Assembly (NCBI GenBank): GCA_029250885.1
Contig: JAQXEK010000006.1
Coordinates: 1-64,000 of the forward strand
Reading direction: 5' to 3'
Length of the DNA: 64,000 nt
DNA from: Planctomycetota bacterium
Lineage (GTDB): Bacteria > Planctomycetota > UBA1135 > GCA-002686595
Shown: positions 9,538 through 19,172 of the stretch, piece by piece
Numbering within the stretch: position 1 is the first letter of the stretch
Layout: each line of letters starts with the position of its first letter
Position numbers and translations under genes: made by a program
Notes under the pieces: model-generated
Told to the model about the DNA's origin: nothing
Seen by the model: only the letters and a program-made list of their open reading frames with translations
The model's database searches: none

Positions 9538-11258
9538 ACCCCGGGCGGCCTCTCTTCGACCCGGCTAAGGACGGCCCTGGCGACCTCTCGCCAGGGCTGC
9601 TCCAATTCCGGCAAGTGGATGAGGGAATCGAGCCGGCGCCCTGCTCCGTTGTCACCCGCCGCAACCATGACCAGTGCGTCCCTTAAGTCTCGCCTGCCGG
9701 GGGCATTGCCGAAACTGCGCAAGATCGATAGATCGAGCCAAGTGATTACGTCGGACAAGACTTCGGAAGAAGAGCTGTTAGCCAGGGCCTGGCAGCTTTG
9801 CCTGGCGAGGTCTTCACTGGTCATGACGGCCTGGCCTCCAAAGGTCGCCGCGGCTTCGGCCAAGAGTGGGCCCAGGCTAGGAAGCGCCGCCTCAAGTTTA
9901 AAACGATGTACAGGGTCTAGATTGTCCATCTGCCTGGCGGCACCCAATAAATCGCCGCGCTGCACGGACAAAATGACTTCGGTTCGCGGAGCCATGACGT
10001 GGCTTACGCGGGCCAATGTTGCAAACGATAATATGAGGCAAACCAAGCCTGCGATCCGGACTCGATTCGTCACTTGGACAAGTCGCTCTCCGACTCCGGG
10101 GTCGGACTTTGCTCCTCGGATGAAGAGAAGCCGGCGCGACATCGAAAAGTGACGGAAGCCGCTTTTATGGTGGGCTTCGAAACCTTGGCCCAAGCCAATT
10201 AGCGCGCGGATTAAACCATCCGGTTTTGACTCGGATGCGAAGAGATCCGCCTCGAGTTCGAAGCGCCGAGATACGAACCGGATCCACACCAGAAGAGCGA
10301 GGATCGTCCCGATAGTCGCGAGCCAAGTTAGGCTGCTGGAAGCTGTCCCCAGGATCCCATCACTGGCGACAATCAGAGCAAGAACGGCAAGAATCCAGAC
10401 CAGAAGATGCCGCACGTGTCGACCACGAATGTGGCCGAGTTCATGGGCGAGAACTGCGTCAAATTCCTCGGGTCCAAGTTGCTCGAGGATGCGGTCGGTG
10501 AAGACCACGCAGTAGGATCCAGGCGGCACACCGATCACCATCGCGTTCGCAATTTCGCGATCCGTGCGCCACTCGTAAACGTTAACATTCCTGAGGCCGA
10601 CCGACGCGGTCATGGCCTCAGCCCGGCGCCGTAGATGACCTTCCAATGGAATCAAATCCATGCCCCATAGTAGCGCGCGTGGTGCAGCCATTCCCGCCAA
10701 CCCGAGCGCTATAAAGAGCTGCAGCGCTTGACCAATCGGTGACACGAGCAGGTACGCATGGAGGCCTGGGGTCGCGCTAGAAAGGTCGCCAATAGCAAGC
10801 AGAAGAATCAGCAATAGCCACATGGCCAAGGGGATACGGACGCGCCAAGACGGGTCTAGGGGGTTGCCAATCGGCAACAACCTGTTCGCGCTGGGATCCG
10901 TGCAAATCGCCAGGTGCGCGACGAAGAGCGGAGCAAACAGCGGCACTATGGCGAGCCCCATAGTACCCGTGTGGACCGGGTCGAAATTGGACCAGGAAAG
11001 GACCCAAGTAGCCCATGTGCTGCCGCAGAGAAATACGCCGAATGTGACTAGGGGCGAGACCAGCTTCAGCAAACCCAGCATGCGGCTCAGGGGCCTGCGT
11101 GCTGACATGCGAGATGTCAGGCTGCCAAGCCAAAGGAAGGGCAAGGCGGCCCATAAGGGAAGGCCCAGGCTTGCCGCCGTGGGACCAACCATAAGAATCT
11201 GGGCGGCACCGATCAGGCCAACGGCCAGAACGACAACGTGAAAGGGCAGGCTGAACAC
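9534..11258 (-). CDS. M48 family zinc metallopeptidase, multi-pass membrane protein
   Basis: A 574-residue membrane protein with about six hydrophobic segments before a gluzincin site, 'AHELGHIRGRH' at about residues 271-281. Two more segments follow, then 'FELEADLFA', which supplies the third zinc ligand. This arrangement matches HtpX/Ste24-like M48 proteases that face the cytosol and degrade or process membrane proteins. The C-terminal about 200 residues are not assignable. The start is GTG 11258. It lies 9 bases after the polyhydroxyalkanoate-system gene and is likely cotranscribed with it. The final four bases overlap the convergent neighbour. Confidence 0.85.
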   Translation of the reverse strand: MFSLPFHVVVLAVGLIGAAQILMVGPTAASLGLPLWAALPFLWLGSLTSRMSARRPLSRMLGLLKLVSPLVTFGVFLCGSTWATWVLSWSNFDPVHTGTMGLAIVPLFAPLFVAHLAICTDPSANRLLPIGNPLDPSWRVRIPLAMWLLLILLLAIGDLSSATPGLHAYLLVSPIGQALQLFIALGLAGMAAPRALLWGMDLIPLEGHLRRRAEAMTASVGLRNVNVYEWRTDREIANAMVIGVPPGSYCVVFTDRILEQLGPEEFDAVLAHELGHIRGRHVRHLLVWILAVLALIVASDGILGTASSSLTWLATIGTILALLVWIRFVSRRFELEADLFASESKPDGLIRALIGLGQGFEAHHKSGFRHFSMSRRLLFIRGAKSDPGVGERLVQVTNRVRIAGLVCLILSFATLARVSHVMAPRTEVILSVQRGDLLGAARQMDNLDPVHRFKLEAALPSLGPLLAEAAATFGGQAVMTSEDLARQSCQALANSSSSEVLSDVITWLDLSILRSFGNAPGRRDLRDALVMVAAGDNGAGRRLDSLIHLPELEQPWREVARAVLSRVEERPPGV

Positions 11259-11267
11259 GTGCCTCGC

Positions 11268-11555
11268 CTAGGCCAGGAGGTCCCGTAGGCGCCTCTCCAT
11301 CTCACTCTTTAAAAGGGCGGCGGGCGCAAAGGTTGGCTTCTTGACCACCTCCACGTCGATGCAGGCCTCCTGGATAAGGAAGCGAACACGGACGTCGCCC
11401 ATGGGGGTCCCGTGCTCGACTTCCCCTGCCATGGGGTCTGATGGTCGGGCTCCATCGGGCTCGACGTTCACACCGCGGCCCGCTGCCTGCCCGTGGAGCC
11501 TCTTCCTTGCCTCTTCCGCCCCAATCTTGTGGGGCACATCAAAACGGATCGCCAT
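11268..11555 (-). CDS. Polyhydroxyalkanoic acid system family protein
   Basis: A 95-residue protein of the small family often annotated as polyhydroxyalkanoic acid system protein: 'IRFDVPHKIGAEEARKRL' at the start, 'GDVRVRFLIQEACIDVEV' in the middle and 'SEMERRLRDLLA' at the end. Members are found in bacteria with and without PHA granules, so a granule role is not implied. ATG 11555 is chosen because homology begins there and GGGAG lies 10 bases upstream; a longer reading to 11702 runs into the promoter area of the divergent cystathionine beta-synthase. It precedes the M48 gene by 9 bases. Confidence 0.8.
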   Translation of the reverse strand: MAIRFDVPHKIGAEEARKRLHGQAAGRGVNVEPDGARPSDPMAGEVEHGTPMGDVRVRFLIQEACIDVEVVKKPTFAPAALLKSEMERRLRDLLA

Positions 11556-11721
11556 GACGCCGATTCTCCCACAGGTAGAGGGGCTGTCAGGACACTTTTC
11601 TCCATTATGAGGCAATTGAGGAGCACCCTGGCCACCTCTGTATTCGCGACGCTGAGCCTTCCGCGATAGAATCCGCCTTGCCCATTTTCTGGCCACGCCC
11701 AACCCCCACCCAAATCTGAAC

Positions 11722-13077
<1,356 letters not shown>

Positions 13078-13111
13078 CCTTTCTGCAAGCTTGGGGGCAT
13101 TCGCTCTTTTA

Positions 13112-13163
13112 GCAAAGACGGCCTTGAAGCGCGCCCTATGGCCCGATTCAAGGCCGTCTTTGC
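13112..13163. terminator. Long hairpin between convergent genes
   Basis: A perfect 17-bp stem (13112-13128 with 13147-13163), arms starting GCAAAGACGGCC and ending GGCCGTCTTTGC, with an 18-base loop. It lies between cystathionine beta-synthase and the convergent glycosyltransferase and probably ends both transcripts. Confidence 0.75.
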
Positions 13164-13190
13164 CAGGGGTAGCTAGATCTTTCGTGAGCC

Positions 13191-14624
13191 TTAGGCCCTA
13201 TCCAAGCGCGTTTTTAGGCTTAAGGTTCCGACCCACGCGAAGCCTGTGAAGAAGAGCATAAGGAACGGTATCGCTCCCCAGAGTTGGAACTGCACGGCTT
13301 GGAAGATAGCCCAGGCGAGCCATGCGGCTAGAGCGAATTCTGGGATGCCTAATCCCTGCCAAAGCGACCATTTAAGTCGGTAGGTCTGGGACAGGGATGC
13401 ACTAACCTCTCCGCGCTTCGGGGTGCGAACAAAGGTCCCTGTCTTACGCCCAAGCCCTTCTATCACAGCCTGGGTTTGGCTGACGCTCATGCCGATCCCC
13501 AAGGCCATTGCACTGGGAACATCGCGCAGACGTTGGGATAGGGTTCGGCCCTGAACGCGCTGGCTAGAGTCATAAAACAGGGCGACCGGCATGGTGCAGA
13601 AAAGCAGCCCAATCGCGTGCAGCCACCAGGGCACGAGCTCCTGCTGGGGCAAGGTGAAGGGAAGAATCAAGGCGAGCGCAAGGACCAGCGGATAGCCGAC
13701 GTTTCCCGTCAGGTGCATGAGGGCCTCGATCTTGACACTAGGTCTGGCGTTGCCGGTTAAGATGCGCCGCCAGAGCTTGCGGTATACCTGGACACTCCCC
13801 TTGGCCCAACGATGTTGCTGGGACTTAAACGCGTCAATACTTGGGGGGACTTCGGCCGGTGCGACCACGTTTGGAAAGTAGACAAACTTCCAGCCGACGA
13901 GCTGGGCCCGATAGGAAAGGTCCAGGTCCTCGGTCAGGGTGTCGTGCTCCCAACCTCCTGCCTCGTCAATCGTCGCGCGACGCCAAATTCCCGCGGTGCC
14001 GTTAAAGTTAAAGAACAGGCCGCGGCTGTGTCGGACCGTGTGCTCGACCACGAAGTGTCCATCTAGCAAGGTAGACTGGGCGCGGGTGAACTGGTTTTCA
14101 TCTCGGTTGAGATGGCCCCACCGAGCCTGCACCATCCCGACCTTTGGGTCGCGGAACTGGGGAACCGTGCGCTCCAAAAAGTCTGGGTCGGGGATGAAGT
14201 CGGCGTCAAAGACACAGAACAGGTCCGCGTCGGAGAGCTTCATCCCGGCGTCCAATGCGCCGGCTTTAAATCCAGCTCGAGTGTTCCGACGAACCACGAC
14301 GGCGCGGATCCCCCTCGCACCAAGCTTTTGCACTTCGTCGTCTACGATGCCGCAGGTCTCGTCCGTGGAGTCGTCCAAAATTTGCAGCTCAAACCTATCC
14401 CGGGGCCAACGAAGATCTGCAGCGGCTTGGATCAAGCGGGCCGCCACCGTGCGCTCGTTGAAGAGGGGTAGTTGCACCGTAATCATCGGTTCGTCCACAG
14501 CCGCTCCTGGCGTCTCGCTGCCTAGCTCCCCGCTGCCCCAGCGGAAGTGCGCCAGAAGCGTGAGCCGGTGGAGTCCATACACGGCTAGGACGATGAGCAG
14601 GAAAAAGAGCGAGGGCTGTAACAT
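13191..14624 (-). CDS. Processive family 2 glycosyltransferase (cellulose/mannan synthase-like)
   Basis: A 477-residue inner-membrane glycosyltransferase with one N-terminal membrane helix, a GT2 catalytic domain and four or more C-terminal membrane helices. The catalytic set is complete: 'DDSTD' at 84-88, the DxD 'FDADF' at 139-143, 'TED' at 231-233 and 'QQHRW' at 269-273, the QxxRW motif typical of processive polymerases. The size and order resemble bacterial homologues of CslA-type glucomannan synthases. It likely uses a nucleotide sugar to build a polysaccharide, but the sugar is not predictable. No c-di-GMP PilZ domain is present. ATG 14624. It is divergent from the TIGR03546-like gene. 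Confidence 0.88.
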   Translation of the reverse strand: MLQPSLFFLLIVLAVYGLHRLTLLAHFRWGSGELGSETPGAAVDEPMITVQLPLFNERTVAARLIQAAADLRWPRDRFELQILDDSTDETCGIVDDEVQKLGARGIRAVVVRRNTRAGFKAGALDAGMKLSDADLFCVFDADFIPDPDFLERTVPQFRDPKVGMVQARWGHLNRDENQFTRAQSTLLDGHFVVEHTVRHSRGLFFNFNGTAGIWRRATIDEAGGWEHDTLTEDLDLSYRAQLVGWKFVYFPNVVAPAEVPPSIDAFKSQQHRWAKGSVQVYRKLWRRILTGNARPSVKIEALMHLTGNVGYPLVLALALILPFTLPQQELVPWWLHAIGLLFCTMPVALFYDSSQRVQGRTLSQRLRDVPSAMALGIGMSVSQTQAVIEGLGRKTGTFVRTPKRGEVSASLSQTYRLKWSLWQGLGIPEFALAAWLAWAIFQAVQFQLWGAIPFLMLFFTGFAWVGTLSLKTRLDRA

Positions 14625-14826
14625 GTCGGGCGAGATGATACTGCGCCATGGGCTAGCTGAGGCGCGGGGCGATCATTTTCCCACAGTCCGGGCCAAGGCT
14701 CTCCAGCCTTGTCGTGGCGGCTGACCCCATTAGACCCAACCAACACCCCTGGCTTGTGAAATGGCCCGTGGTATTGGGCGGACACACAAGTAGGATTGGG
14801 ACCGCACCCAAGACTAGGGACCCCAT

Positions 14827-16680
14827 ATGAGCACAAAAACTAGCGAACCACCTTCGCCCAAAGCCCCCGTTAGCGCACTCCGCATTTTGCTTGGCAGTGT
14901 CCTGGGCGCATTGATCGGCTTTGCCCCCGCCATGGACATCGCGCCAGGTCTCTGGGTGAGCCTGGTAGTGGCCCTGATGCTCTTCCGGGCCCCCATCCTG
15001 ATCACGGCGGGGGTTGTGATCCTGGCCAAGGTGCTCTCCCTCGTCAGTGGGGCCCTGTGCTTCCAGATCGGCCAGATCCTACTTGACGGTCCCACAGAGG
15101 GACTCTTTAGAACCCTTCTCGACACCCCGTTTTTAGCTCTGTTTGGCTTGGAGTACTACGTCGTCACGGGGGGACTGGCCCTCGGCAAGCTGCTGGGCTT
15201 AATCATAGGGGTCACGATAATCACTAAGCGCCAGATCACGGACGGCGCCCCTAAGCCCAAGGGCATTTTGCGGCCTACGGGTTTCGCACTCGCCACTCTC
15301 TTGGTGGGCGTCCTGTGGCTCGCCCAAACCGCAGCCGCCGAGGGGCTGCTCACCTCGGCGGCTTCCAAGGGCCTTAGCAGGGCAAACGGTGCTACGGTCG
15401 ACGTGTCCGGGATCGAGTTGGACCTTGCTGATTCGCGTTTCAGCGTCTCGGACCTGGCCTTTGCAGACCCCAAGTCGCTGAATACGGACCTCTTCCGTGG
15501 CATCCAGCTCACCGCCGACCTGTCCAGCGCATCTCTTCTAACCAAGCGCATCCACGTGGAGCGGCTGGTCATCAGCCATGTGGACAGCGGCCTGGAGCGA
15601 GCGGTCCCTGGCATCTTGGTTGGCGACACAGAGGAACCTGAAGTCGAGGAGCCTATCGGCGAGGAGAGATCCATCGAGGACTACCTCAAGGACTGGGAGA
15701 TCTGGCGCGACCGCCTGAGCCAAGCTCGTGACTGGCTAGAGAAGATGTCCGAGGGTGAGGACCCGGACGCACCCGAGGGCGAGACAGCCGCGCAGCGCGC
15801 GGAGCGCTTGGCCGACCAGCTCGACTACGACGCCGTGGTCGCCGAGCACCTCTTCACCGATGCGCCCGCCTTCCTCGTCGACGAGTTCCTGATTGAGGGT
15901 ATGGAGTTTTCTTGGCTCCATGGCGAGTCGTTCGCCGTCAGCGCCCACAACCTCTCCAGCCAACCCAGCCTGGTGGATGGAGCCATGGACCTGTCCCTCT
16001 CCAGCACCAGCGACCGCTTTCGCCTTTCGTTGGCGCTTCCATCCGAGCGACTGGGGCAGCCGGGCGTGCTTGACTTTTCTATCCAGGACATCCCCCTTGA
16101 CTCCCTCACGGGCATGCTCAAGTTGGGGGAGGGCAACTCGGTCACGGGTGGCTTCGTAAGCCTCTCCCTGAGCGGTCCCTGGAGTGGTGGTAAGGCTGGC
16201 TACATTGACCTGCCCCTCGAGGCGAGCCTGGACGATTTTGCCATCTCGCTCTCGGGATCTAAGCCCTACTCGGTGAGCAACCTCAAGCTGCCGATTCACC
16301 TGCGCGGTCCCATCGATGCTCCCAATGTTAGCGTGGATAGCAGCGCCCTGACCCAGTCGCTGATGGACGCCGGCCTCGCGGAACTCGTCAACTTTGTCGA
16401 TGCCGAAAAGGCCAAGCTGATGGACCAAGGCAAGGGCATGATTCAGGACGAAATCGATAGCACTACGGACAAGCTCGAAGGGCTCATTGGGGGTGACATC
16501 AATCTTGGCGTTGATGATCTTCTCCAAGGCAACACGGAGCAGGCCCAGGCGGAAATCGAAGCTGCCGCCAAGGCCAAGCTCAAACAGAAGGGCAGCGACG
16601 CTTTGAAGGAAAAGCTTGGCGAAGACCTTGGAGGCAAGCTGAAGGGCCTTGGAGGAATCTTTGGCGGCAAGCCGAAGTAG
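14827..16680 (+). CDS. TIGR03546-type membrane domain fused to a TIGR03545/AsmA-like domain
   Basis: A 617-residue envelope protein. Residues about 15-170 form a hydrophobic region with several membrane segments resembling TIGR03546 (related to DUF2062): 'LGSVLGALIGFAPAMD' and 'LFGLEYYVVTGGLALGKLLG'. From about residue 180 it changes to an AsmA-like region ('VDVSGIELDLADSRFSVSDL', repeated beta-rich segments, 'LRGPIDAPNVSVDSSALTQ') like TIGR03545. An acidic helical insert at about 280-340 and a Lys/Gly-rich C-terminus are also seen. In other genomes these two families are known as adjacent gene pairs. Here they appear as a single polypeptide. A role in envelope lipid transport is inference. 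ATG 14827. Confidence 0.72.
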   Translation: MSTKTSEPPSPKAPVSALRILLGSVLGALIGFAPAMDIAPGLWVSLVVALMLFRAPILITAGVVILAKVLSLVSGALCFQIGQILLDGPTEGLFRTLLDTPFLALFGLEYYVVTGGLALGKLLGLIIGVTIITKRQITDGAPKPKGILRPTGFALATLLVGVLWLAQTAAAEGLLTSAASKGLSRANGATVDVSGIELDLADSRFSVSDLAFADPKSLNTDLFRGIQLTADLSSASLLTKRIHVERLVISHVDSGLERAVPGILVGDTEEPEVEEPIGEERSIEDYLKDWEIWRDRLSQARDWLEKMSEGEDPDAPEGETAAQRAERLADQLDYDAVVAEHLFTDAPAFLVDEFLIEGMEFSWLHGESFAVSAHNLSSQPSLVDGAMDLSLSSTSDRFRLSLALPSERLGQPGVLDFSIQDIPLDSLTGMLKLGEGNSVTGGFVSLSLSGPWSGGKAGYIDLPLEASLDDFAISLSGSKPYSVSNLKLPIHLRGPIDAPNVSVDSSALTQSLMDAGLAELVNFVDAEKAKLMDQGKGMIQDEIDSTTDKLEGLIGGDINLGVDDLLQGNTEQAQAEIEAAAKAKLKQKGSDALKEKLGEDLGGKLKGLGGIFGGKPK

Positions 16681-16794
16681 GTCTGCCGCACCGGACCAAG
16701 GTCAGCCCACACCCGTAGCAGCTCGGACCGAGCCTGCAGCACTTCCTACAGAGTACTTTTTGCGCGGTCGTTATCCTTGTGGTGCGGCGAGCCC

Positions 16795-17400
16795 TTACAC
16801 CAAGCGGAATGCCATGCCCGCGCGGCTGGCCGCCAGGCCGTCAGCGTCCTCGCGGTCTCCAATCACGAGACACTCGGCTGCCGAGCAGCCCAGCGCTTCG
16901 GCCGCGATTTGGTAGCCATCGGGGAAGGGCTTAAGCCTGGTTGGCCCGCCTGGCTCGCCGTTACTGACAACAACGTCAAAGTCCTCGAAGATGCCAAGCG
17001 CCTTAAGCTTACCAGTCGCCGGGTAGTCACTGACCAGGGCGGTCTTCCCACCCGCAGCGCGGAAACTTCTCAGCTCGGCAATCATCGACCTTCGAGCGCA
17101 CATTCGGATCCACTTACGCGGCTTATCCTGCATCCACTTCCCGACGATCTGGGCGAGTTCGTCCTGGGGACAACCCAGCTTTTGGGCGGCTCGGTTGAGC
17201 TGCTCTGAGTAGGGGCTAGGCGCGAAGTGAGAGTCGGACCCTCGCAGGTTTTCGTGCTCCTTGCGGAATGCGCCGATCGACTTGATCTTGCCCGCTCCAA
17301 AGAGGGCGAGCTCGGCCGCCATCATTAACTTCACGGGAAGGGGTACATAGAGAGTCCCGTCCAGGTCGAAGAGCCAGGCTGCGTGTTTGGGGGTGGTCAT
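16795..17400 (-). CDS. HAD-superfamily hydrolase
   Basis: A 201-residue phosphatase-like protein. HAD motif I is 'LFDLDGTLY' (nucleophile Asp near residue 12), motif II is around 'TALVSDYPATGKL', motif III is the lysine in 'RLKPFPDGYQIA', and motif IV is 'VIGDREDADG'. A helical cap lies between motifs I and II. The layout suits a phosphoglycolate phosphatase- or nucleotidase-like enzyme, but the substrate cannot be named. ATG 17400. It is convergent with the TIGR03546-like gene and 55 bases downstream of the DUF72 gene on the same strand, so it may be the last gene of that run. Confidence 0.85.
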   Translation of the reverse strand: MTTPKHAAWLFDLDGTLYVPLPVKLMMAAELALFGAGKIKSIGAFRKEHENLRGSDSHFAPSPYSEQLNRAAQKLGCPQDELAQIVGKWMQDKPRKWIRMCARRSMIAELRSFRAAGGKTALVSDYPATGKLKALGIFEDFDVVVSNGEPGGPTRLKPFPDGYQIAAEALGCSAAECLVIGDREDADGLAASRAGMAFRLV

Positions 17401-17455
17401 GGAACAGGGAGCCTAGCGCATAGAGCCCGCGGCCCCATGGGATTTTAGCACTGCT

Positions 17456-18340
17456 CTAGAAGAGCTGCTGCTGGCCTTCTCGTTTGGTGATTGCCGTTAA
17501 GGATGGATAGGTGGCAACAAGCTCTGGCGGTGCGGATACCAGGTCACGCTCTAGGGTGTGCTTTATCTGTACCCCGTTGGCCGCAGCCTTGCCCCCGAAA
17601 TGATTGTTCGTCACGACATAAGTGTCGCCGGCTTCATTCGCGAGACGCTGGGCGTAACGCGCAAAGAGGGCGGAGTCCTCTTCGGAGTAGAGCCAATTGT
17701 ACTTGTCGTCCCGGTCCTTCTCGGGGTTGTACCAATCTTCGTCATTGCGGCCGTGAACGCGCAAGTAGCCAATAGGTCCAACCACGTAAGGCAGAGATTT
17801 GCGCTCGACCACCTGGGGTACGACCTCGGGGGAAGCAGGCATGTCGATGTGAGCTAAGTTGACACCCTCTTCTTCGAGATAACGTAGAGCGTCGCCAAAG
17901 AACCAGCTCTTGTGGCGCATTTCAACCACTAGGGGCAGGTTCCCCGCCAGCCTTTGAACCTGGGCGAGCTTGGACCGTCCTTCTGCATCGTTGGCAAAAC
18001 CCTGGTGAAATTGAGCGAGGGCAACTCCAAGCTTGCCACAGTCTTGCATCGGCTCAAAGGTGCGACGGAAGACCAGCGCGTCTTGCTCGGAGATCTGCCC
18101 ATGGGTGAAGTCGCGATGCAGCTTAATGCAAAAGCGGAAGTCGCGGAATGGCTCCACGTGGTCAACCCAAGCCCGCACGTGACTAGGGTTCGGGGGCGCA
18201 TAGAAGCTGCTGTTAATCTCGATGCAGTCGAAGTACTGGGCAAGATACGGAAGTGGGTGAAAGTTGCGCCCACCCGAGCGGGGATACACGCGTCCCTTCC
18301 AGTCCGCATAGGACCAGCCCGCAACCCCAACCCGAATCAC
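17456..18340 (-). CDS. DUF72 domain protein
   Basis: A 294-residue TIM-barrel protein of the DUF72 (YecE) family. It opens with 'IRVGVAGWSYADWKG', then 'FDCIEINSSFYAPP', 'RFCIKLHRDFTH', 'LPLVVEMRHKSWF' and 'GYLRVHGRN', and closes with 'TYVVTNNHFGGKAAANG'. The family's biochemical role is unknown. GTG 18340 is chosen because it overlaps the stop of the upstream acyltransferase by four bases (GTGA) and removes a basic non-homologous extension. The coupling suggests coexpression with the acyltransferase. Confidence 0.88.
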   Translation of the reverse strand: MIRVGVAGWSYADWKGRVYPRSGGRNFHPLPYLAQYFDCIEINSSFYAPPNPSHVRAWVDHVEPFRDFRFCIKLHRDFTHGQISEQDALVFRRTFEPMQDCGKLGVALAQFHQGFANDAEGRSKLAQVQRLAGNLPLVVEMRHKSWFFGDALRYLEEEGVNLAHIDMPASPEVVPQVVERKSLPYVVGPIGYLRVHGRNDEDWYNPEKDRDDKYNWLYSEEDSALFARYAQRLANEAGDTYVVTNNHFGGKAAANGVQIKHTLERDLVSAPPELVATYPSLTAITKREGQQQLF

Positions 18341-19095
18341 GCGCCGCCCTCGGCCTGCTCCCCCGCATAGGGGAACCAATGCTCTTCTAAGTCCTCCTCT
18401 GGCCAGTCTGGTTGGACACCCAGGTACTGGAAGCCCCGGCGTTCGGCGGCCAAAAGTGCCGAGCGGAACTGTTCATGGGCGAGCTTGAGCTCCTCGTCCG
18501 TTGCATTGCGGTTGACATAGATGGGCTTCTCGTACACCACCGCGAGCTTAGAGCGCCACTTGGGGATCGTGAATGCGTCCCAGGAGTTCACGCGCCAAGC
18601 TGGCTCGGCTACGAAACCGCAGGGCAAGATGGGATAGCCCGTGGCCCGTGCTAGCCAGACGACTCCCGCCGATCCCGAGTGCCTTGGACCCCGCGGGCCA
18701 TCGGGAGTCACAACGACAATTCCGCCGCCGCGGAGACTACGCAGCATCTGGCGTAGAGCCCGAGCTCCCGTCCTACTGGACGAACCACGGATCACGCTCA
18801 TGCCGAACTTGGGCAGCAGGGTGTCCATCAAGTCTCCGTCCTTGCTAGGAGAGACCAGGACCTTAAACGGATACCCGTCGTGGTGTGGAAGGCCGGCGAT
18901 CATGCGACCGTGCCAAAGAGTCCACAGGCACCCCTTTGCGGCAAGCACCTCGTCGAAGTTCTCTTGATCAATTACGTGGACGTCCCAGGACGCCGAGAGG
19001 CGCCGCAGAACGAAGGGGGCCACATAGGGCATTAAGAATGAGCCTACCTTCCGCCGAAAGCGTTTGATGCTCTTACGAATCTTCTTAGAGGACAC
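18337..19095 (-). CDS. DUF374-type lysophospholipid acyltransferase family protein
   Basis: A 252-residue acyltransferase. The sequence has 'LWTLWHGRMIAGL', a DUF374 version of the HxxxxD-type site, then 'SPSKDGDLMDTLLPKFG', 'VIRGSSSRTGARALRQML' and 'VVTPDGPRGPRH', which are the family signatures. Related proteins acylate membrane lipids or lipid A precursors, but the substrate here is unknown. GTG 19095 is preferred; a TTG at 19155 would add 20 residues without support. The stop overlaps the DUF72 start, and the upstream gene ends about 80 bases before this start. Confidence 0.85.
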   Translation of the reverse strand: MSSKKIRKSIKRFRRKVGSFLMPYVAPFVLRRLSASWDVHVIDQENFDEVLAAKGCLWTLWHGRMIAGLPHHDGYPFKVLVSPSKDGDLMDTLLPKFGMSVIRGSSSRTGARALRQMLRSLRGGGIVVVTPDGPRGPRHSGSAGVVWLARATGYPILPCGFVAEPAWRVNSWDAFTIPKWRSKLAVVYEKPIYVNRNATDEELKLAHEQFRSALLAAERRGFQYLGVQPDWPEEDLEEHWFPYAGEQAEGGA

Positions 19096-19172
19096 GCTGC
19101 AAGTGTACTGGTCGGGCCCCTGCCGCGAACAGGCGACCTGGAGTTTGGTCGCCAAAGCCGCAGGATCGAAAG

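Noticed and set aside
15551..15560. CACGTG-centred palindrome as another parS site
   Set aside because: TCCACGTGGA lacks the outer parS bases and lies in a coding region; the similar site at 36241 was rejected for the same reason.
16718..16737. Hairpin near GCAGCTCGGACC after the TIGR03546-like gene as a terminator
   Set aside because: The stem is short and bulged with no T tract; too weak to list as a feature.
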